This document shows positions 1-9,476 of a stretch of DNA of 64,000 bases, in pieces (position 1 is the first letter of the stretch; every line of letters begins with the position of its first letter). The notes below the pieces were generated by a model. The model was not told where the DNA came from and searched no databases. It saw nothing but the letters and a program-made list of their open reading frames with translations. The stretch comes from Sapientia aquatica (GTDB taxonomy: Bacteria > Pseudomonadota > Gammaproteobacteria > Burkholderiales > Burkholderiaceae_D). The DNA lies in contig NZ_SMYL01000004.1 of NCBI RefSeq assembly GCF_004358105.1, positions 124,001 through 188,000 on the forward strand, in the 5' to 3' direction. Position numbers and translations under genes: made by a program.

Positions 1-170
1 CCGATGTGATGCACAAAAATCCACGCACAATCGGGCCTGATCGCTTAGCCGTTGAAGCCGTTAAACTGATGGAAACCCATCGCATCAACCAATTATTAGT
101 CGCCGATCAAGAAGGTAAATTGGTTGGTGCTTTGCATATTCACGATTTAACTCGTGCCAAGGTAATTTAA
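1..170 (+). CDS. kdsD: Arabinose-5-phosphate isomerase KdsD, C-terminal part
   Basis: Open frame entering from the left edge (first full codon at 3) and ending in TAA at 168-170. The visible 55 residues are the end of a CBS domain: NPRTIGPDRLAVEAVKLM, then INQLLVADQEGKLVGALHIHDL. KdsD isomerises ribulose-5-phosphate to arabinose-5-phosphate for KDO synthesis and has a SIS domain followed by two CBS domains; only the last CBS is inside the window. Its stop overlaps the kdsC ATG by one base, the usual kdsD-kdsC coupling. The name depends mainly on this context, since CBS domains occur in many proteins. Confidence 0.85.
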   Translation, partial: DVMHKNPRTIGPDRLAVEAVKLMETHRINQLLVADQEGKLVGALHIHDLTRAKVI

Positions 171-721
171 TGACAGCCAATTCCACATCGTTCGATTTAG
201 CGACAGCGCAGCAGAAAGCCGCGCAAGTGCGGATTATGATTTTTGATGTAGATGGTGTGCTCACCGACGGTCGGATGCAATTTACCGCGGATGGTGAATT
301 CATGAAGAGCTTTCATGTGCACGACGGCTTGGGCATTCAGATATTGCAAAGAATGGGCATTGCCACCGCCATCATCAGCGCGCGCCAGACGCCAATTGTT
401 ACCAAGCGTGCCGCCGATCTCGGCATTACCCATGTTTATCAAGGCAATCACGATAAGCGCATCACCTTTGCGCAATTATTAGCTGACACCGGCGTTGCCG
501 CGCATGAGTGCGGTTTTATCGGTGACGATGTGATTGATTTACCGTTATTTTCTAAAGTCGGTTTTGCTGTTAGCGTGCCGAACGGCCATCCAGAAGCAAT
601 TAGCCGCGCGCACTATGTCACCAAGGCAGCAGGCGGCTTGGGCGCAGTGCGCGAGATTTGTGATTTTATTCTGCGTGCGCAAGGCAAATACGATGCCGCA
701 CTTGCCCCTTACTTAGCGTAA
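170..721 (+). CDS. kdsC: 3-deoxy-D-manno-octulosonate 8-phosphate phosphatase KdsC
   Basis: 183-residue cytoplasmic HAD-superfamily phosphatase, normal length for KdsC. It removes phosphate from KDO-8-phosphate, the last step before CMP activation for LPS. HAD motif I is FDVDGVLTDGR with Asp26 as nucleophile and Asp28 as acid/base. Motif II is the Ser of IISAR near residue 70, and motif IV is GDDVIDLPLF near residue 121. As in other C0-type HAD enzymes there is no large cap domain. The start codon overlaps the kdsD stop, and lptC follows after 8 bases, so this is one operon with the LPS transport genes. Confidence 0.96.
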   Translation: MTANSTSFDLATAQQKAAQVRIMIFDVDGVLTDGRMQFTADGEFMKSFHVHDGLGIQILQRMGIATAIISARQTPIVTKRAADLGITHVYQGNHDKRITFAQLLADTGVAAHECGFIGDDVIDLPLFSKVGFAVSVPNGHPEAISRAHYVTKAAGGLGAVREICDFILRAQGKYDAALAPYLA

Positions 722-729
722 CGCAGACA

Positions 730-1350
730 ATGAAAATCAGCGCCTTATTTTCTCCCGACAAATTACGGCTTTGGCTGTTAGTGCTATTTGTTGGCGTACT
801 TACGCTCGCAAGTTATTGGATTTTAGAGATTGTTCGCAGCCACGATAAAACTGGAACGCAAGCAGTGCGCACACGGCCAGACTATTACGTCGACAATTTT
901 AATTTCGTCAAAATGCAGCCCAACGGGCAAAATAAATACCGCATCGTCGGTACCAAACTTGTTCATTATCCGAACGACGATCATGCCGATGTGACGCTGC
1001 CGGTGATTACCAATTTAGACCCCGACTCGCCGCCCATGACAGCCCGCTCAGAGCGCGGCGTTGTTCATAACATCGCCAATCAATCTGAAAATGAAGTGCA
1101 TTTGTATGACAATGTTGTCGTGAATCGTCCAAAGTCAGAGAAGTCCAATCACCTGCAATTAAATACCGAATATTTAATTGCCTATCCCGACAAAAACATC
1201 ATGAAAACAGATTTACCGGTGAAATTAATCACCGGCGACACCATTACTACCGGGGTTGGCATGATGGCCAACAATGACACCCAGCAAATGGAAATCTACA
1301 AAAATGTATACAGCATCATTCCTCCACGCACCGAACAAAAGCGCAAATAA
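730..1350 (+). CDS. lptC: LPS export ABC transporter periplasmic protein LptC
   Basis: 206 residues with one N-terminal membrane helix (about residues 13-33, rich in L/V/F) and a periplasmic domain. LptC is the bitopic inner-membrane partner of LptB2FG that passes LPS to LptA. The periplasmic part has the short beta-strand pattern of the family (RPDYYVDNFNFVKM, then YRIVGTKLVHYPNDD). It sits between kdsC and lptA in the standard kdsD-kdsC-lptC-lptA-lptB order. The call combines this synteny with family-like sequence. Confidence 0.93.
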   Translation: MKISALFSPDKLRLWLLVLFVGVLTLASYWILEIVRSHDKTGTQAVRTRPDYYVDNFNFVKMQPNGQNKYRIVGTKLVHYPNDDHADVTLPVITNLDPDSPPMTARSERGVVHNIANQSENEVHLYDNVVVNRPKSEKSNHLQLNTEYLIAYPDKNIMKTDLPVKLITGDTITTGVGMMANNDTQQMEIYKNVYSIIPPRTEQKRK

Positions 1351-1351
1351 T

Positions 1352-1954
1352 ATGATTAAACATTTATTCCTCATTTTGCTATTCGCCACGCTAGGCAGCA
1401 ATGTCGCCTTAGCCGAAAAAGCCGATAGCCAACAACCGCTGCGCATCCAATCGGATTCACAAACCTACGACGGTAGTAAAAAGGTGACGGTCTATACCGG
1501 CGCTGTGCACATGGTCAAAGGAACCTTGACGATCAATGCCGCTCGGTTAGAAATTGTTGAAGATGCCAACGGCGGCAAAATCGGTACCTTATATAGCGGC
1601 AACGGCAAGCTGGTGAACTACCGCCAAAAACGCGACGGCGGACCGGATTTATGGGCCGAAGGCGAAGCCGATAAAGTGGTGTATGACGACACGCTAGAAC
1701 TAATCAAATTATTTAACCAAGCCAAATTAGTCCTGCTTGATGGCAAAGAGCGCACCCATGAGAGTTCGGGTATTTATATCTCGTATGACAGCCGCACCGA
1801 TTTCATGTCAGTCAATAACACGCTGGAAGGCAAAAGTCTTCCTGGCGCTGGTTTTACCAACGCCGTGATTTATCCAACTAAAGACAAACCTAAAGCTGCT
1901 CCAGCAAAACCAAACACGCCAGCGCCGGCCGCCCCAGAGAGCAAACATGAATAG
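1352..1954 (+). CDS. lptA: LPS transport periplasmic protein LptA
   Basis: About 200 residues. The ATG at 1352 is chosen because it begins a clear signal peptide ([21 protein letters not shown]) one base after the lptC stop; the longer frame beginning at 1274 lies inside lptC. The mature protein has the OstA/LptA beta-jellyroll pattern ([19 protein letters not shown], then [14 protein letters not shown]). It forms the periplasmic bridge carrying LPS from LptC to LptD. The C-terminus is an Ala/Pro/Lys-rich tail of about 25 residues. The gene overlaps lptB by 8 bases, suggesting translational coupling. Confidence 0.94.
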   Translation: MIKHLFLILLFATLGSNVALAEKADSQQPLRIQSDSQTYDGSKKVTVYTGAVHMVKGTLTINAARLEIVEDANGGKIGTLYSGNGKLVNYRQKRDGGPDLWAEGEADKVVYDDTLELIKLFNQAKLVLLDGKERTHESSGIYISYDSRTDFMSVNNTLEGKSLPGAGFTNAVIYPTKDKPKAAPAKPNTPAPAAPESKHE

Positions 1955-2690
1955 TCATCTACAAGTTCAGGGGCTACAAAAACACTACGGCGCGCGTCAA
2001 GTCGTATCAGACGTTTCGATCGATGTGCATAGCGGCGAAGTGGTTGGATTGCTCGGCCCAAACGGCGCCGGAAAAACCACCTCGTTTTACATGATCGTCG
2101 GCTTAGTTCCATCGGATGCTGGCCTCATCAAACTCGATGAAGTGGATATCTCGCGATTGCCAATTCATAAGCGCGCGACAATGGGATTATCGTATTTGCC
2201 GCAAGAAGCCTCGGTATTTCGCAAACTGTCGGTCGAAGATAACATTCGCGCTGTGTTGGAATTACAAAAAGATGCCAATGGTAAGCCGCTCACCACCACC
2301 GCTATTGATAAACGACTCAATGATTTATTGGCCGATTTGCAGATTGAAAAAATCCGCGAAAACATGGCGCTATCGTTGTCCGGCGGCGAACGTCGGCGGG
2401 TTGAAATTGCCCGCGCATTAGCGACCAATCCGCGCTTCGTATTGCTCGATGAACCATTTGCCGGCGTTGATCCAATTGCCGTCATTGAGATTCAACGCAT
2501 CGTGCGCTTTTTAAAAGAACGCAATATCGGCGTATTAATCACCGATCACAACGTGCGCGAAACATTAGGTATTTGTGATCGCGCCTATATTATTAATCAA
2601 GGTGCAGTATTAGCCAGTGGCCACCCCGACGATATCATTAGCAATGAATCAGTCCGGCGGGTTTATCTGGGCGACCATTTCCGGATGTAA
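1947..2690 (+). CDS. lptB: LPS export ABC transporter ATPase LptB
   Basis: 247-residue ABC ATPase that powers LPS extraction from the inner membrane with LptF, LptG and LptC. Visible motifs in order: Walker [10 protein letters not shown] near residue 37, a Q-loop Gln in [12 protein letters not shown], signature LSGGERRR near 146, Walker [15 protein letters not shown] near 165, and the switch His in [10 protein letters not shown] near 198. The sequence [17 protein letters not shown] is characteristic of LptB. It overlaps lptA at its start and is followed after 8 bases by rpoN. Confidence 0.97.
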   Translation: MNSHLQVQGLQKHYGARQVVSDVSIDVHSGEVVGLLGPNGAGKTTSFYMIVGLVPSDAGLIKLDEVDISRLPIHKRATMGLSYLPQEASVFRKLSVEDNIRAVLELQKDANGKPLTTTAIDKRLNDLLADLQIEKIRENMALSLSGGERRRVEIARALATNPRFVLLDEPFAGVDPIAVIEIQRIVRFLKERNIGVLITDHNVRETLGICDRAYIINQGAVLASGHPDDIISNESVRRVYLGDHFRM

Positions 2691-2698
2691 TCGCGCTT

Positions 2699-4195
2699 AT
2701 GAAACAAGGCTTGCAGTTACGTACCTCGCAACATCTCGCACTGACGCCACAGCTTCAGCAATCTATCCGGCTACTTCAATTATCGACGCTCGAGTTGCAT
2801 CAAGAGTTAGAGCAAATGTTGCACGACAATCCCTTGTTGGAGCGACTCGACGATCCAATGGATATCGCAGTGCGCCTACTTCCAGACGGCGCATTAACGC
2901 AATCGCAAACGGATTTTGTTGGGACGCAAACGCCGAGTTCCGAATCAAACTCAAGCAATGCATCGAGCGACGAAAAAAATTCGGATGAAAGCAACTCCGA
3001 TCAAAGCGATTACGGCGATGCTCAGGGCGATGAATCGTCCATTTGGGGCGAAGCCAATCGCGGCAACAACAGTCAAGATGGCGACGATGAAGGACGCCAG
3101 CAACTCGAAGTTCTTGACCAAAGTTTGCGTGAATATTTACTCGATCAAGCTAACTTAACTGCGCGTACCGATCGCGATGCGGCACTGCTTTGCTTGTTGA
3201 TTGAAGCGCTCAACGAAAATGGTTATCTCGATGAATCGCTAGAACAAATTCTGGCTGAGTTGCCGCCCGAATTAAACATCGAATTAGATGATTTGAGCTT
3301 CGCATTAAAGCTACTACAAAGCTTGGAGCCTGCGGGAGTTGGTGCGCGTAATGCCAGCGAATGTTTAGCGATTCAGATCAAACGCTTGCCGCATATTCCC
3401 CTCGTTACACGTCGTCTGGCGCTGACCATCGTCAACGATTACTTAACGCTATTTGCTCAGCGCGACTTTAATAAAATTAAAAAAGCATTAGATTGCGACG
3501 ACCAAGATTTGCGCGAAGCGCAAGATGTGATTCGCCAATGCCAGCCGCATCCTGGTAAAGGTTTTAGTAAAGACAGAGTTGATTTCGTTGCACCCGATGT
3601 CATCGTAATCAAAACGCGCCAAGGTTGGGAAGTGCAATTAAATCAAGATGTCATGCCGAAGTTGCAAGTCAACTCCTTGTACGCCAATTTATTAAAGCAG
3701 CACAAGAGCGCCGCGTCCCTGCATACGCAGCTACAGGAAGCGCGCTGGTTGATCAAAAATATGCGCCAACGTTTCGATACGATCTTGCGCGTTTCACAAG
3801 CAATTGTCGAAAGACAAAAGAATTTTTTCACGCATGGCGCCGTTGCGATGCGTCCGCTTGTTTTGCGCGAAATTGCTGATACACTGGGATTACATGAGAG
3901 TACAATTTCTCGTGTAACAACTCAAAAGTACATGTTGACCCCGCACGGTATGTTTGAGCTTAAGTATTTCTTTGGTAGCCACGTTGCCACGGAAGCAGGG
4001 GGAGAAGCTTCTTCTACCGCAATTAGGGCACTTATCAAGCAACTGATCGGAGCTGAAAACCAGACCAACCCACTCTCAGATAGTAAAATTGCAAATATGC
4101 TCGGAGAACAAGGCATGGTAATTGCGCGGCGCACTGTAGCCAAATACCGTGAGGCGTTAAAAATTCCCCCCGTTAATTTGCGTAAAACTTTGTAA
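2699..4195 (+). CDS. rpoN: RNA polymerase sigma-54 factor RpoN
   Basis: 498 residues, standard length. Region I is Gln/Leu-rich (MKQGLQLRTSQHLALTPQLQ) and contacts enhancer-binding activators. An acidic, Ser/Asp/Asn-rich linker follows at about residues 65-140. Then come the core-binding domain, the helix-turn-helix region (LHESTISRVTTQKYM), and the RpoN box ARRTVAKYREAL at about 476-487, which recognises the -24 promoter element. The gene follows lptB by 8 bases, the usual lptB-rpoN-hpf arrangement. Sigma-54 needs bEBP activators; in related bacteria it directs pilus and nitrogen genes. Confidence 0.97.
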   Translation: MKQGLQLRTSQHLALTPQLQQSIRLLQLSTLELHQELEQMLHDNPLLERLDDPMDIAVRLLPDGALTQSQTDFVGTQTPSSESNSSNASSDEKNSDESNSDQSDYGDAQGDESSIWGEANRGNNSQDGDDEGRQQLEVLDQSLREYLLDQANLTARTDRDAALLCLLIEALNENGYLDESLEQILAELPPELNIELDDLSFALKLLQSLEPAGVGARNASECLAIQIKRLPHIPLVTRRLALTIVNDYLTLFAQRDFNKIKKALDCDDQDLREAQDVIRQCQPHPGKGFSKDRVDFVAPDVIVIKTRQGWEVQLNQDVMPKLQVNSLYANLLKQHKSAASLHTQLQEARWLIKNMRQRFDTILRVSQAIVERQKNFFTHGAVAMRPLVLREIADTLGLHESTISRVTTQKYMLTPHGMFELKYFFGSHVATEAGGEASSTAIRALIKQLIGAENQTNPLSDSKIANMLGEQGMVIARRTVAKYREALKIPPVNLRKTL

Positions 4196-4316
4196 CTACG
4201 TGCTTGTAATTTAGCATTACATTGTTAAATGACAGTTGATCTAGGCAGTTGTTTGAGGTCATCAATCAACCCTAAATCGGTTTTGTTTAGCAAGCATTAA
4301 TTCAATAGGAGCGCTT

Positions 4317-4700
4317 ATGAATATCACCATCAGTGGACACCACCTCGAAGTAACTCCAGCAATTCGTGAACACATTCAAAGTAAGCTGGAACGTATCATG
4401 CGACACTTCGATCAAGTCATTGATATCACCGTTACTATCACCGTTGATAAGCTCAAAGAGAAGGAAAAACGTCACAAGGCAGATATTAATCTGCACGTCC
4501 CCGGCAAAGATATTCACGTAGAGAGCTTGGCGCAAGATTTATACGCCGCCATTGACTTACTTATGGACAAACTGGACCGTCAAGTGATCAAACACAAAGA
4601 CAAAATCCAGGACCATAAACATGACCCTGTGAAACACATGTCGATTAATTTAGCTGCGGCTGATTTAGATGGAAGCGCACTGAATTCAGCTAGCGCCTAA
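4317..4700 (+). CDS. hpf: Ribosome hibernation promoting factor (HPF/RaiA family)
   Basis: 127-residue protein beginning MNITISGHHLEVTPAIREH, the hallmark of the HPF/YfiA family, with the conserved DINLHVPGKDIHVES segment and the basic helix around DKLDRQVIKHKDK. It binds the 30S decoding centre and inactivates ribosomes in stationary phase. It is longer than E. coli HPF (95) but lacks the full C-terminal dimerisation domain of long HPF. AGGAG at 4307-4311 is a good ribosome binding site. A 121-base gap separates it from rpoN, so it may have its own promoter; a terminator follows. Confidence 0.93.
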   Translation: MNITISGHHLEVTPAIREHIQSKLERIMRHFDQVIDITVTITVDKLKEKEKRHKADINLHVPGKDIHVESLAQDLYAAIDLLMDKLDRQVIKHKDKIQDHKHDPVKHMSINLAAADLDGSALNSASA

Positions 4701-4724
4701 TTTTTAATTACTCACCTTGAAATC

Positions 4725-4746
4725 AGGACGCGCAAGCGTCCTTTTT
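4725..4746 (+). terminator. Rho-independent terminator after hpf
   Basis: Perfect 7-bp stem AGGACGC (4725-4731) / GCGTCCT (4736-4742) with a GCAA tetraloop, running into T4742-4746. It closes the kdsD-lpt-rpoN-hpf unit. Confidence 0.9.
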
Positions 4747-4784
4747 AATTTCCCAAATCAATTTCAACCCCGATCATTTTCACC

Positions 4785-5870
4785 ATGTCCAATTTCGTAC
4801 TCACCCGAATTCAGCGCAACACCGGCTTTATTACTCTCGATCGTCCCAAAGCACTCAACTCCTTATCGCTAGAAATGATCCGCGCGATCACACAAACTTT
4901 ACTCGCGTGGAAAGACGACGACAACGTACATCAAGTGGTGATACACGGCAGCCATGAACGCGCCTTCTGCGCTGGTGGCGATATCCGATTTTTCTACGAT
5001 GTGGGCACGACCACGCCAATGGGCGACAGCGCGTTATTGGAAGATTTTTTTACCGAAGAATATGCGCTCAATTATTTGATTCATCACTACCCAAAACCTT
5101 ATATTTCATTACTTAACGGCGTAGTCATGGGCGGCGGAATGGGCGTGGCACAGGCCGGTCCAAACAATCGCTTACGCATAGTAACGGAACGAACTAAGAT
5201 GGCGATGCCAGAAGTGAATATTGGATTGTTCCCCGATGTCGGCGGCGGCTATTTCTTGTCGCGCTGCGCTGGCGAACTCGGCACTTATTTGGGCTTAACC
5301 GGTGAGATAATCACTGCGGCTGACGCGATTTACCCTGATTTGGCGGATGTGTTTATTCCTAGCGAACAGTTGCCGGCTTTGATCACATTCATCGAAGCAT
5401 TTAGCGGCAATGATTTACGCAATGCGCTTCGAGAATTTGCTCTTCCATATCAGCATCAACTTGCGGCCAGCCAATTGGCTGCCAATCACGCTGCGATCGA
5501 TAAACACTTCGCCCACAATTCGGTCGCTGAAGTTATCGCGTCACTCAAACAAGATTCGTCCGACTTTGCACAACAAGCGGTCAAAGTCATGCTGACCCGC
5601 TCACCCCTATTAATGTGCGTGACGTTGGAGCAATTAAGGCGCGGCAAAAACTTATCGGTGGCTGACTGTTTGCGCATGGAACGCACGATGGTGCGTCATT
5701 GCTTCAAACATGGGGAAGTCTTGGAGGGTGTGCGTGCCTTGGTGGTTGATAAAGACGGTCAACCCAAATGGAATCCTCCCACCTTAGCAGGAGTTAGTGC
5801 GGAACTGGTGGATGGATTTTTTGCAGAAGTTTGGCCAGCGTATGCGCATCCTTTGCGCGAGTTGAAATAA
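4785..5870 (+). CDS. Enoyl-CoA hydratase/isomerase family protein, 3-hydroxyisobutyryl-CoA hydrolase-like
   Basis: 361 residues, the length of 3-hydroxyisobutyryl-CoA hydrolases and longer than true enoyl-CoA hydratases (about 260). Crotonase motifs: the CoA oxyanion-hole segment AFCAGGDIRFFYD near residue 63, GVVMGGGMGVAQAG near 110, then MAMPEVNIGLFPDVGGGYFLSR with the conserved acidic residues. The C-terminal half (VTLEQLRRGKNLSVADCLRMER, HGEVLEGVRALVVDKD) is typical of the HIBCH subgroup, which works in valine degradation. It stands alone between two terminators. Substrate is inferred from family only. Confidence 0.85.
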   Translation: MSNFVLTRIQRNTGFITLDRPKALNSLSLEMIRAITQTLLAWKDDDNVHQVVIHGSHERAFCAGGDIRFFYDVGTTTPMGDSALLEDFFTEEYALNYLIHHYPKPYISLLNGVVMGGGMGVAQAGPNNRLRIVTERTKMAMPEVNIGLFPDVGGGYFLSRCAGELGTYLGLTGEIITAADAIYPDLADVFIPSEQLPALITFIEAFSGNDLRNALREFALPYQHQLAASQLAANHAAIDKHFAHNSVAEVIASLKQDSSDFAQQAVKVMLTRSPLLMCVTLEQLRRGKNLSVADCLRMERTMVRHCFKHGEVLEGVRALVVDKDGQPKWNPPTLAGVSAELVDGFFAEVWPAYAHPLRELK

Positions 5871-5871
5871 A

Positions 5872-5900
5872 AAAGAGGCAGTTCACTGAACTGCCTCTTT
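5872..5900. terminator. Bidirectional terminator between convergent genes
   Basis: Stem GAGGCAGTTC (5875-5884) / GAACTGCCTC (5888-5897) with an ACT loop, flanked by A-run on the left and T-run on the right. It can serve both the hydratase gene (plus) and the DUF4197 gene (minus) that converge here. Confidence 0.92.
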
Positions 5901-5926
5901 CGTTAAATGACTGTAGCGAACATTAA

Positions 5927-6619
5927 TTATTTCAATAAACCAAACACCTTCCCGATAATTTTGCTGCCAGTTCCAATTGGGTCTTTGCGTATCGCTTTTT
6001 CTTCCTCGCCGATCATCACAAACAAGCCTTCGACCGCACGTTCCGTCACATAGGATTCCACGGTGGCTTGCTGTGCGGGAACCACGCCATATTTAGCCGC
6101 CGGTCCCATGACAGCATTGTACTGAGTCGCCAAGCCCGATTTATCGGTGACGCGTTTTACCACAGGCAAAAATTCGGTCGATAATTGCGCGGAGGTTTTC
6201 TGCTTAAAGAAATCGGTTACCGCCGTATCACCGCCGCTTAAAATATTTTTCGCATCCGTCACCGACATCGACTTAATCGCATTGATCAATAACGGTTTAG
6301 CCATCGGAACTGCTTGCTCTGCCGCGTGATTCATCGAAACAATCAACTCATCCATCTTAGGACCTTGACCGGTCATACGCAGAATGCTCTGGGCTTTGTC
6401 TAGCGAACTTGGCAGGTTGATTTTGACTTTATCGTTCGATAAAAAACCGTTTTCAACGCCAAGTTTTCCGACCGCAGAATCGGCGCCTTTTTCTAGCGCA
6501 GCGCGCAAACCGCTTGTGGCGTCGGCGTTACTTAAATCGGCGAACGAAACTGGCAATGCTAAGGCTGTGACGGTGATACTAATCAAACCCAAAGCCAATA
6601 ATGGAAATCGCATAGTCAT
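5927..6619 (-). CDS. DUF4197 family exported protein
   Basis: 230 residues with an N-terminal signal peptide (MTMRFPLLALGLISITVTA, cleavage probably after SFA). The body matches DUF4197: LRAALEKGADSAVGKLGVENG, then FLSNDKVKINLP and FKQKTSAQLSTEFLPVV. It is predicted periplasmic; function is unknown. AGGAG at 6626-6630 lies 6 bases before the ATG at 6617-6619 and overlaps the dgt stop codon, so the two are probably translated together as the end of the pil-aro-dgt operon. Confidence 0.88.
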   Translation of the reverse strand: MTMRFPLLALGLISITVTALALPVSFADLSNADATSGLRAALEKGADSAVGKLGVENGFLSNDKVKINLPSSLDKAQSILRMTGQGPKMDELIVSMNHAAEQAVPMAKPLLINAIKSMSVTDAKNILSGGDTAVTDFFKQKTSAQLSTEFLPVVKRVTDKSGLATQYNAVMGPAAKYGVVPAQQATVESYVTERAVEGLFVMIGEEEKAIRKDPIGTGSKIIGKVFGLLK

Positions 6620-6628
6620 TTTTTTCTC

Positions 6629-7780
6629 CTAAAGTGCATCCACAATGAATAAACGGCGGTGTTCGCGCATGGCATAGCGGTCGGTCATTCCCGCAATATA
6701 ATCCGCCACTTTACGGGCTTGCTTGAGTTCGTTATTGGGAACGAAATAATCCGGTGGTAGCAGATCGGATTCTTTCATGAATAAATCAAACATCTCGGTA
6801 ACGCAGCGCCGCGCCTTGCTGGTCATGCGCTGCACCTGATAATGGCGGTACAGATTCTTAAATAAAAACTGCTTTAACTCGCTTGCTTCCGCATGCATTG
6901 AATCAGAAAATGCAATCAATTTCGGTGCGTTTCGGACATCGTCAACGCTCTTAGGTTGTTGCGCCAAAATGCGTTGCTCGGACGTGGTAATTAAATCGGA
7001 GATCAGCGCGTTAATCATGCGGCGCACAGTTTCTGCAATCGCTCGTTTTCCAGTCAGTCCGGGAAATGCCTGTTCTACCAATGCACGATTTCGAGCGAAC
7101 AATTTCACATCCATCAGCTGCTCTTCTTGAATCAAGCCAGAGCGCACGCCGTCATCCACATCGTGATTGTTGTAAGCGATTTCATCGGCCAAATTCGCCA
7201 GCTGCGCTTCCAAGCTAGGTTGCTTTTTGTCGATGAAGCGCTGACCTAATTCTCCCAGCTGCGGAGCGTTCTTCAGAGCGCAATGTTTGAGAATGCCTTC
7301 GCGCGTTTCAAAGGTCAGATTGAGTCCATCAAAACTGCCGTAACGCTCTTCTAACTTATCGACGATGCGCAGGCTTTGCAGATTATGTTCAAACCCGCCA
7401 TAGGGCTGCATGCACGCATTTAAGGCGTCTTGCCCGGCGTGGCCGAATGGAGTGTGGCCCAAATCATGGGCTAGCGAAATCGCTTCGACCAAATCTTCAT
7501 TTAAACGCAGATTGCGTGCAATTGAGCGGGCGATTTGCGCCACTTCTAAACTGTGCGTTAGCCGAGTGCGGAATAAATCGCCTTCGTGATTGACGAAGAC
7601 TTGGGTTTTGTATTCCAAGCGGCGAAACGCGCTGCTGTGAATAATGCGGTCGCGATCGCGCCCAAATTCGCTACGTGAAGTCGCCGCCGGTTCGTCAAAT
7701 TGACGCCGCGGCGGATGATTATCGTGTACCGCATACGGTGCCAGAATGGGATTCAATTTAGTGGAAATTAATTCTGGCAT
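6629..7780 (-). CDS. dgt: Deoxyguanosinetriphosphate triphosphohydrolase-like protein
   Basis: About 383 residues from ATG 7778-7780. The frame is open further to a TTG at 7813, but that abuts the aroKB stop and the ATG fits family starts better. HD-domain dNTP triphosphohydrolase: [17 protein letters not shown], then [17 protein letters not shown] with the first metal His, then the [15 protein letters not shown] motif, and later [18 protein letters not shown]. It hydrolyses dNTP to deoxynucleoside and triphosphate. Position after aroB is conserved in beta- and gammaproteobacteria. Confidence 0.93.
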   Translation of the reverse strand: MPELISTKLNPILAPYAVHDNHPPRRQFDEPAATSRSEFGRDRDRIIHSSAFRRLEYKTQVFVNHEGDLFRTRLTHSLEVAQIARSIARNLRLNEDLVEAISLAHDLGHTPFGHAGQDALNACMQPYGGFEHNLQSLRIVDKLEERYGSFDGLNLTFETREGILKHCALKNAPQLGELGQRFIDKKQPSLEAQLANLADEIAYNNHDVDDGVRSGLIQEEQLMDVKLFARNRALVEQAFPGLTGKRAIAETVRRMINALISDLITTSEQRILAQQPKSVDDVRNAPKLIAFSDSMHAEASELKQFLFKNLYRHYQVQRMTSKARRCVTEMFDLFMKESDLLPPDYFVPNNELKQARKVADYIAGMTDRYAMREHRRLFIVDAL

Positions 7781-7813
7781 AAGCAACTTTCTTTTGAGAT
7801 GCACCCGATACAA

Positions 7814-9466
7814 CTAAGGCGTGCAACAGGCTTTCAACGTTGCCTCTAGTACCGAAGCGGGAACCGATTCAACGACAGCTCGGCCCATTTTTTTGAGTAA
7901 GATAAATTTGATTTGCCCGCCTTCGTTTTTCTTGTCCACCTGCATCCAATCCAGCCAAGTGGCTAGGCCCAAATCTGGCGCAATAATGGGCAATCCGGCG
8001 GCGGCAACTAAGGCGCGAATGCGTTCGACCTCTGCAACAGAAATATATCCCAAACGTTGCGACAAATCGGCGGCCATGACCATGCCACAACCAACTGCTT
8101 CGCCATGCAACCAGACGCCGTAACCCAAAGCGGATTCAATCGCGTGCGCAAAGGTATGACCAAAATTGAGAATGGCGCGCAGCCCGCCTTCCCGCTCATC
8201 CAAGCGCACCACTTCGGCTTTGATTTCGCACGAACGGCCGATGGCGTAGGCTAAAGCGCTTGGATCTTGCGCACGGAGTTTTTGGCAATTTTGCTCTAAC
8301 CACGTCAGGAAATCGGTATCGATAATCGCGCCGTATTTGATCATTTCAGCCAAACCGGCGGACAGCTCACGCTCGGGCAACGTGGACAGAGTATTGATAT
8401 CGGCCACCACCGCTTGCGGTTGGTAAAACGCGCCGATCATGTTTTTACCAAGCGGGTGATTGATACCTGTTTTACCACCAACGGACGAATCTACTTGCGA
8501 AAGCAAAGTGGTTGGAATTTGCACAAAAGGTACGCCGCGCATATAGCTGGCCGCGGCAAAGCCGGTGATGTCGCCAACTACTCCGCCGCCAAGCGCGACT
8601 AAGGTGGTTTTACGGTCGCATTTTTTTTCTAATAACGCGTCGTAAATTAAGCTCAGGCTTTCCATCGTTTTGTAGGCTTCACCATCGGGCAGAATGACGA
8701 TTTCGACTTTTTTACCGACGGTTTCTAGCGAGGTTTTAATGCGCTCTAAATATAAGGGCGCAATCGTCGTGTTGGTCACGATCATGACCCGATTGGAACT
8801 GATGTATTTAGCGATTTGTTTAATCGCATCCGGAGCAATCAAAATCGGATAGCTGCGTTCGCCCAAAGCGACTTTAAGTAAATGTGATGCGTGTTGAGGT
8901 TGTGATGACATGGGAATGGTGAGTCTGGAGACTGGAGCAAGTGGCCAGCCCAATTGTACCAAGATTGTTTGCACCAGATTTGGTACATTAGGACGACCAG
9001 TCTCGACGATCAAATGCGCCACTTCTTGATATAAGGGGTCGCGCTGGACAGTTAACTCTTCCAACACTTTGCGCGGATCAGCCGTGCGCAGCAAGGGTCG
9101 ATTTTTATCGTGACTGGTACGTTGCAGAATATGTGAGACGCTAGCACGCAAATAAATAACGGTGCCGCGCGAATGTAAAAACTGGCGGTTCTGAGCATTT
9201 AACACTGCTCCACCGCCAGTCGCTAAAACAATACCGCGTTGCGCGGTGAGGTCTTTAATAACATCGGCTTCACGTTGGCGAAAACTCGCTTCGCCTTCGA
9301 TATCAAAGATGACCGGAATCGCCACCCCAGTGCGCGCCTCGACTTCGTGATCCGAATCCACGAAACGCATATTGAGCTTCTTTGCAAGGGCGCGGCCAAT
9401 TGTTGTCTTACCCGCGCCCATCAAACCGACTAAAAAAATATTTCTTTGTGTTTCCAATGCAGACAA
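7814..9466 (-). CDS. aroKB: Bifunctional shikimate kinase / 3-dehydroquinate synthase (AroK-AroB fusion)
   Basis: One uninterrupted frame of 550 residues. Residues 1-about 180 are shikimate kinase: P-loop GLMGAGKTT at 14-22, [12 protein letters not shown], and LATGGGAVL. From Met186 (8909-8911) onward it is 3-dehydroquinate synthase: [34 protein letters not shown], then [21 protein letters not shown], and metal His in [12 protein letters not shown] and [10 protein letters not shown]. The two enzymes catalyse steps 5 and 2 of the shikimate pathway. The genes are separate in most bacteria but adjacent; here no stop lies between them. Internal re-initiation at Met186 cannot be excluded. Confidence 0.93.
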   Translation of the reverse strand: MSALETQRNIFLVGLMGAGKTTIGRALAKKLNMRFVDSDHEVEARTGVAIPVIFDIEGEASFRQREADVIKDLTAQRGIVLATGGGAVLNAQNRQFLHSRGTVIYLRASVSHILQRTSHDKNRPLLRTADPRKVLEELTVQRDPLYQEVAHLIVETGRPNVPNLVQTILVQLGWPLAPVSRLTIPMSSQPQHASHLLKVALGERSYPILIAPDAIKQIAKYISSNRVMIVTNTTIAPLYLERIKTSLETVGKKVEIVILPDGEAYKTMESLSLIYDALLEKKCDRKTTLVALGGGVVGDITGFAAASYMRGVPFVQIPTTLLSQVDSSVGGKTGINHPLGKNMIGAFYQPQAVVADINTLSTLPERELSAGLAEMIKYGAIIDTDFLTWLEQNCQKLRAQDPSALAYAIGRSCEIKAEVVRLDEREGGLRAILNFGHTFAHAIESALGYGVWLHGEAVGCGMVMAADLSQRLGYISVAEVERIRALVAAAGLPIIAPDLGLATWLDWMQVDKKNEGGQIKFILLKKMGRAVVESVPASVLEATLKACCTP

Positions 9467-9476
9467 TCAACTTAGG

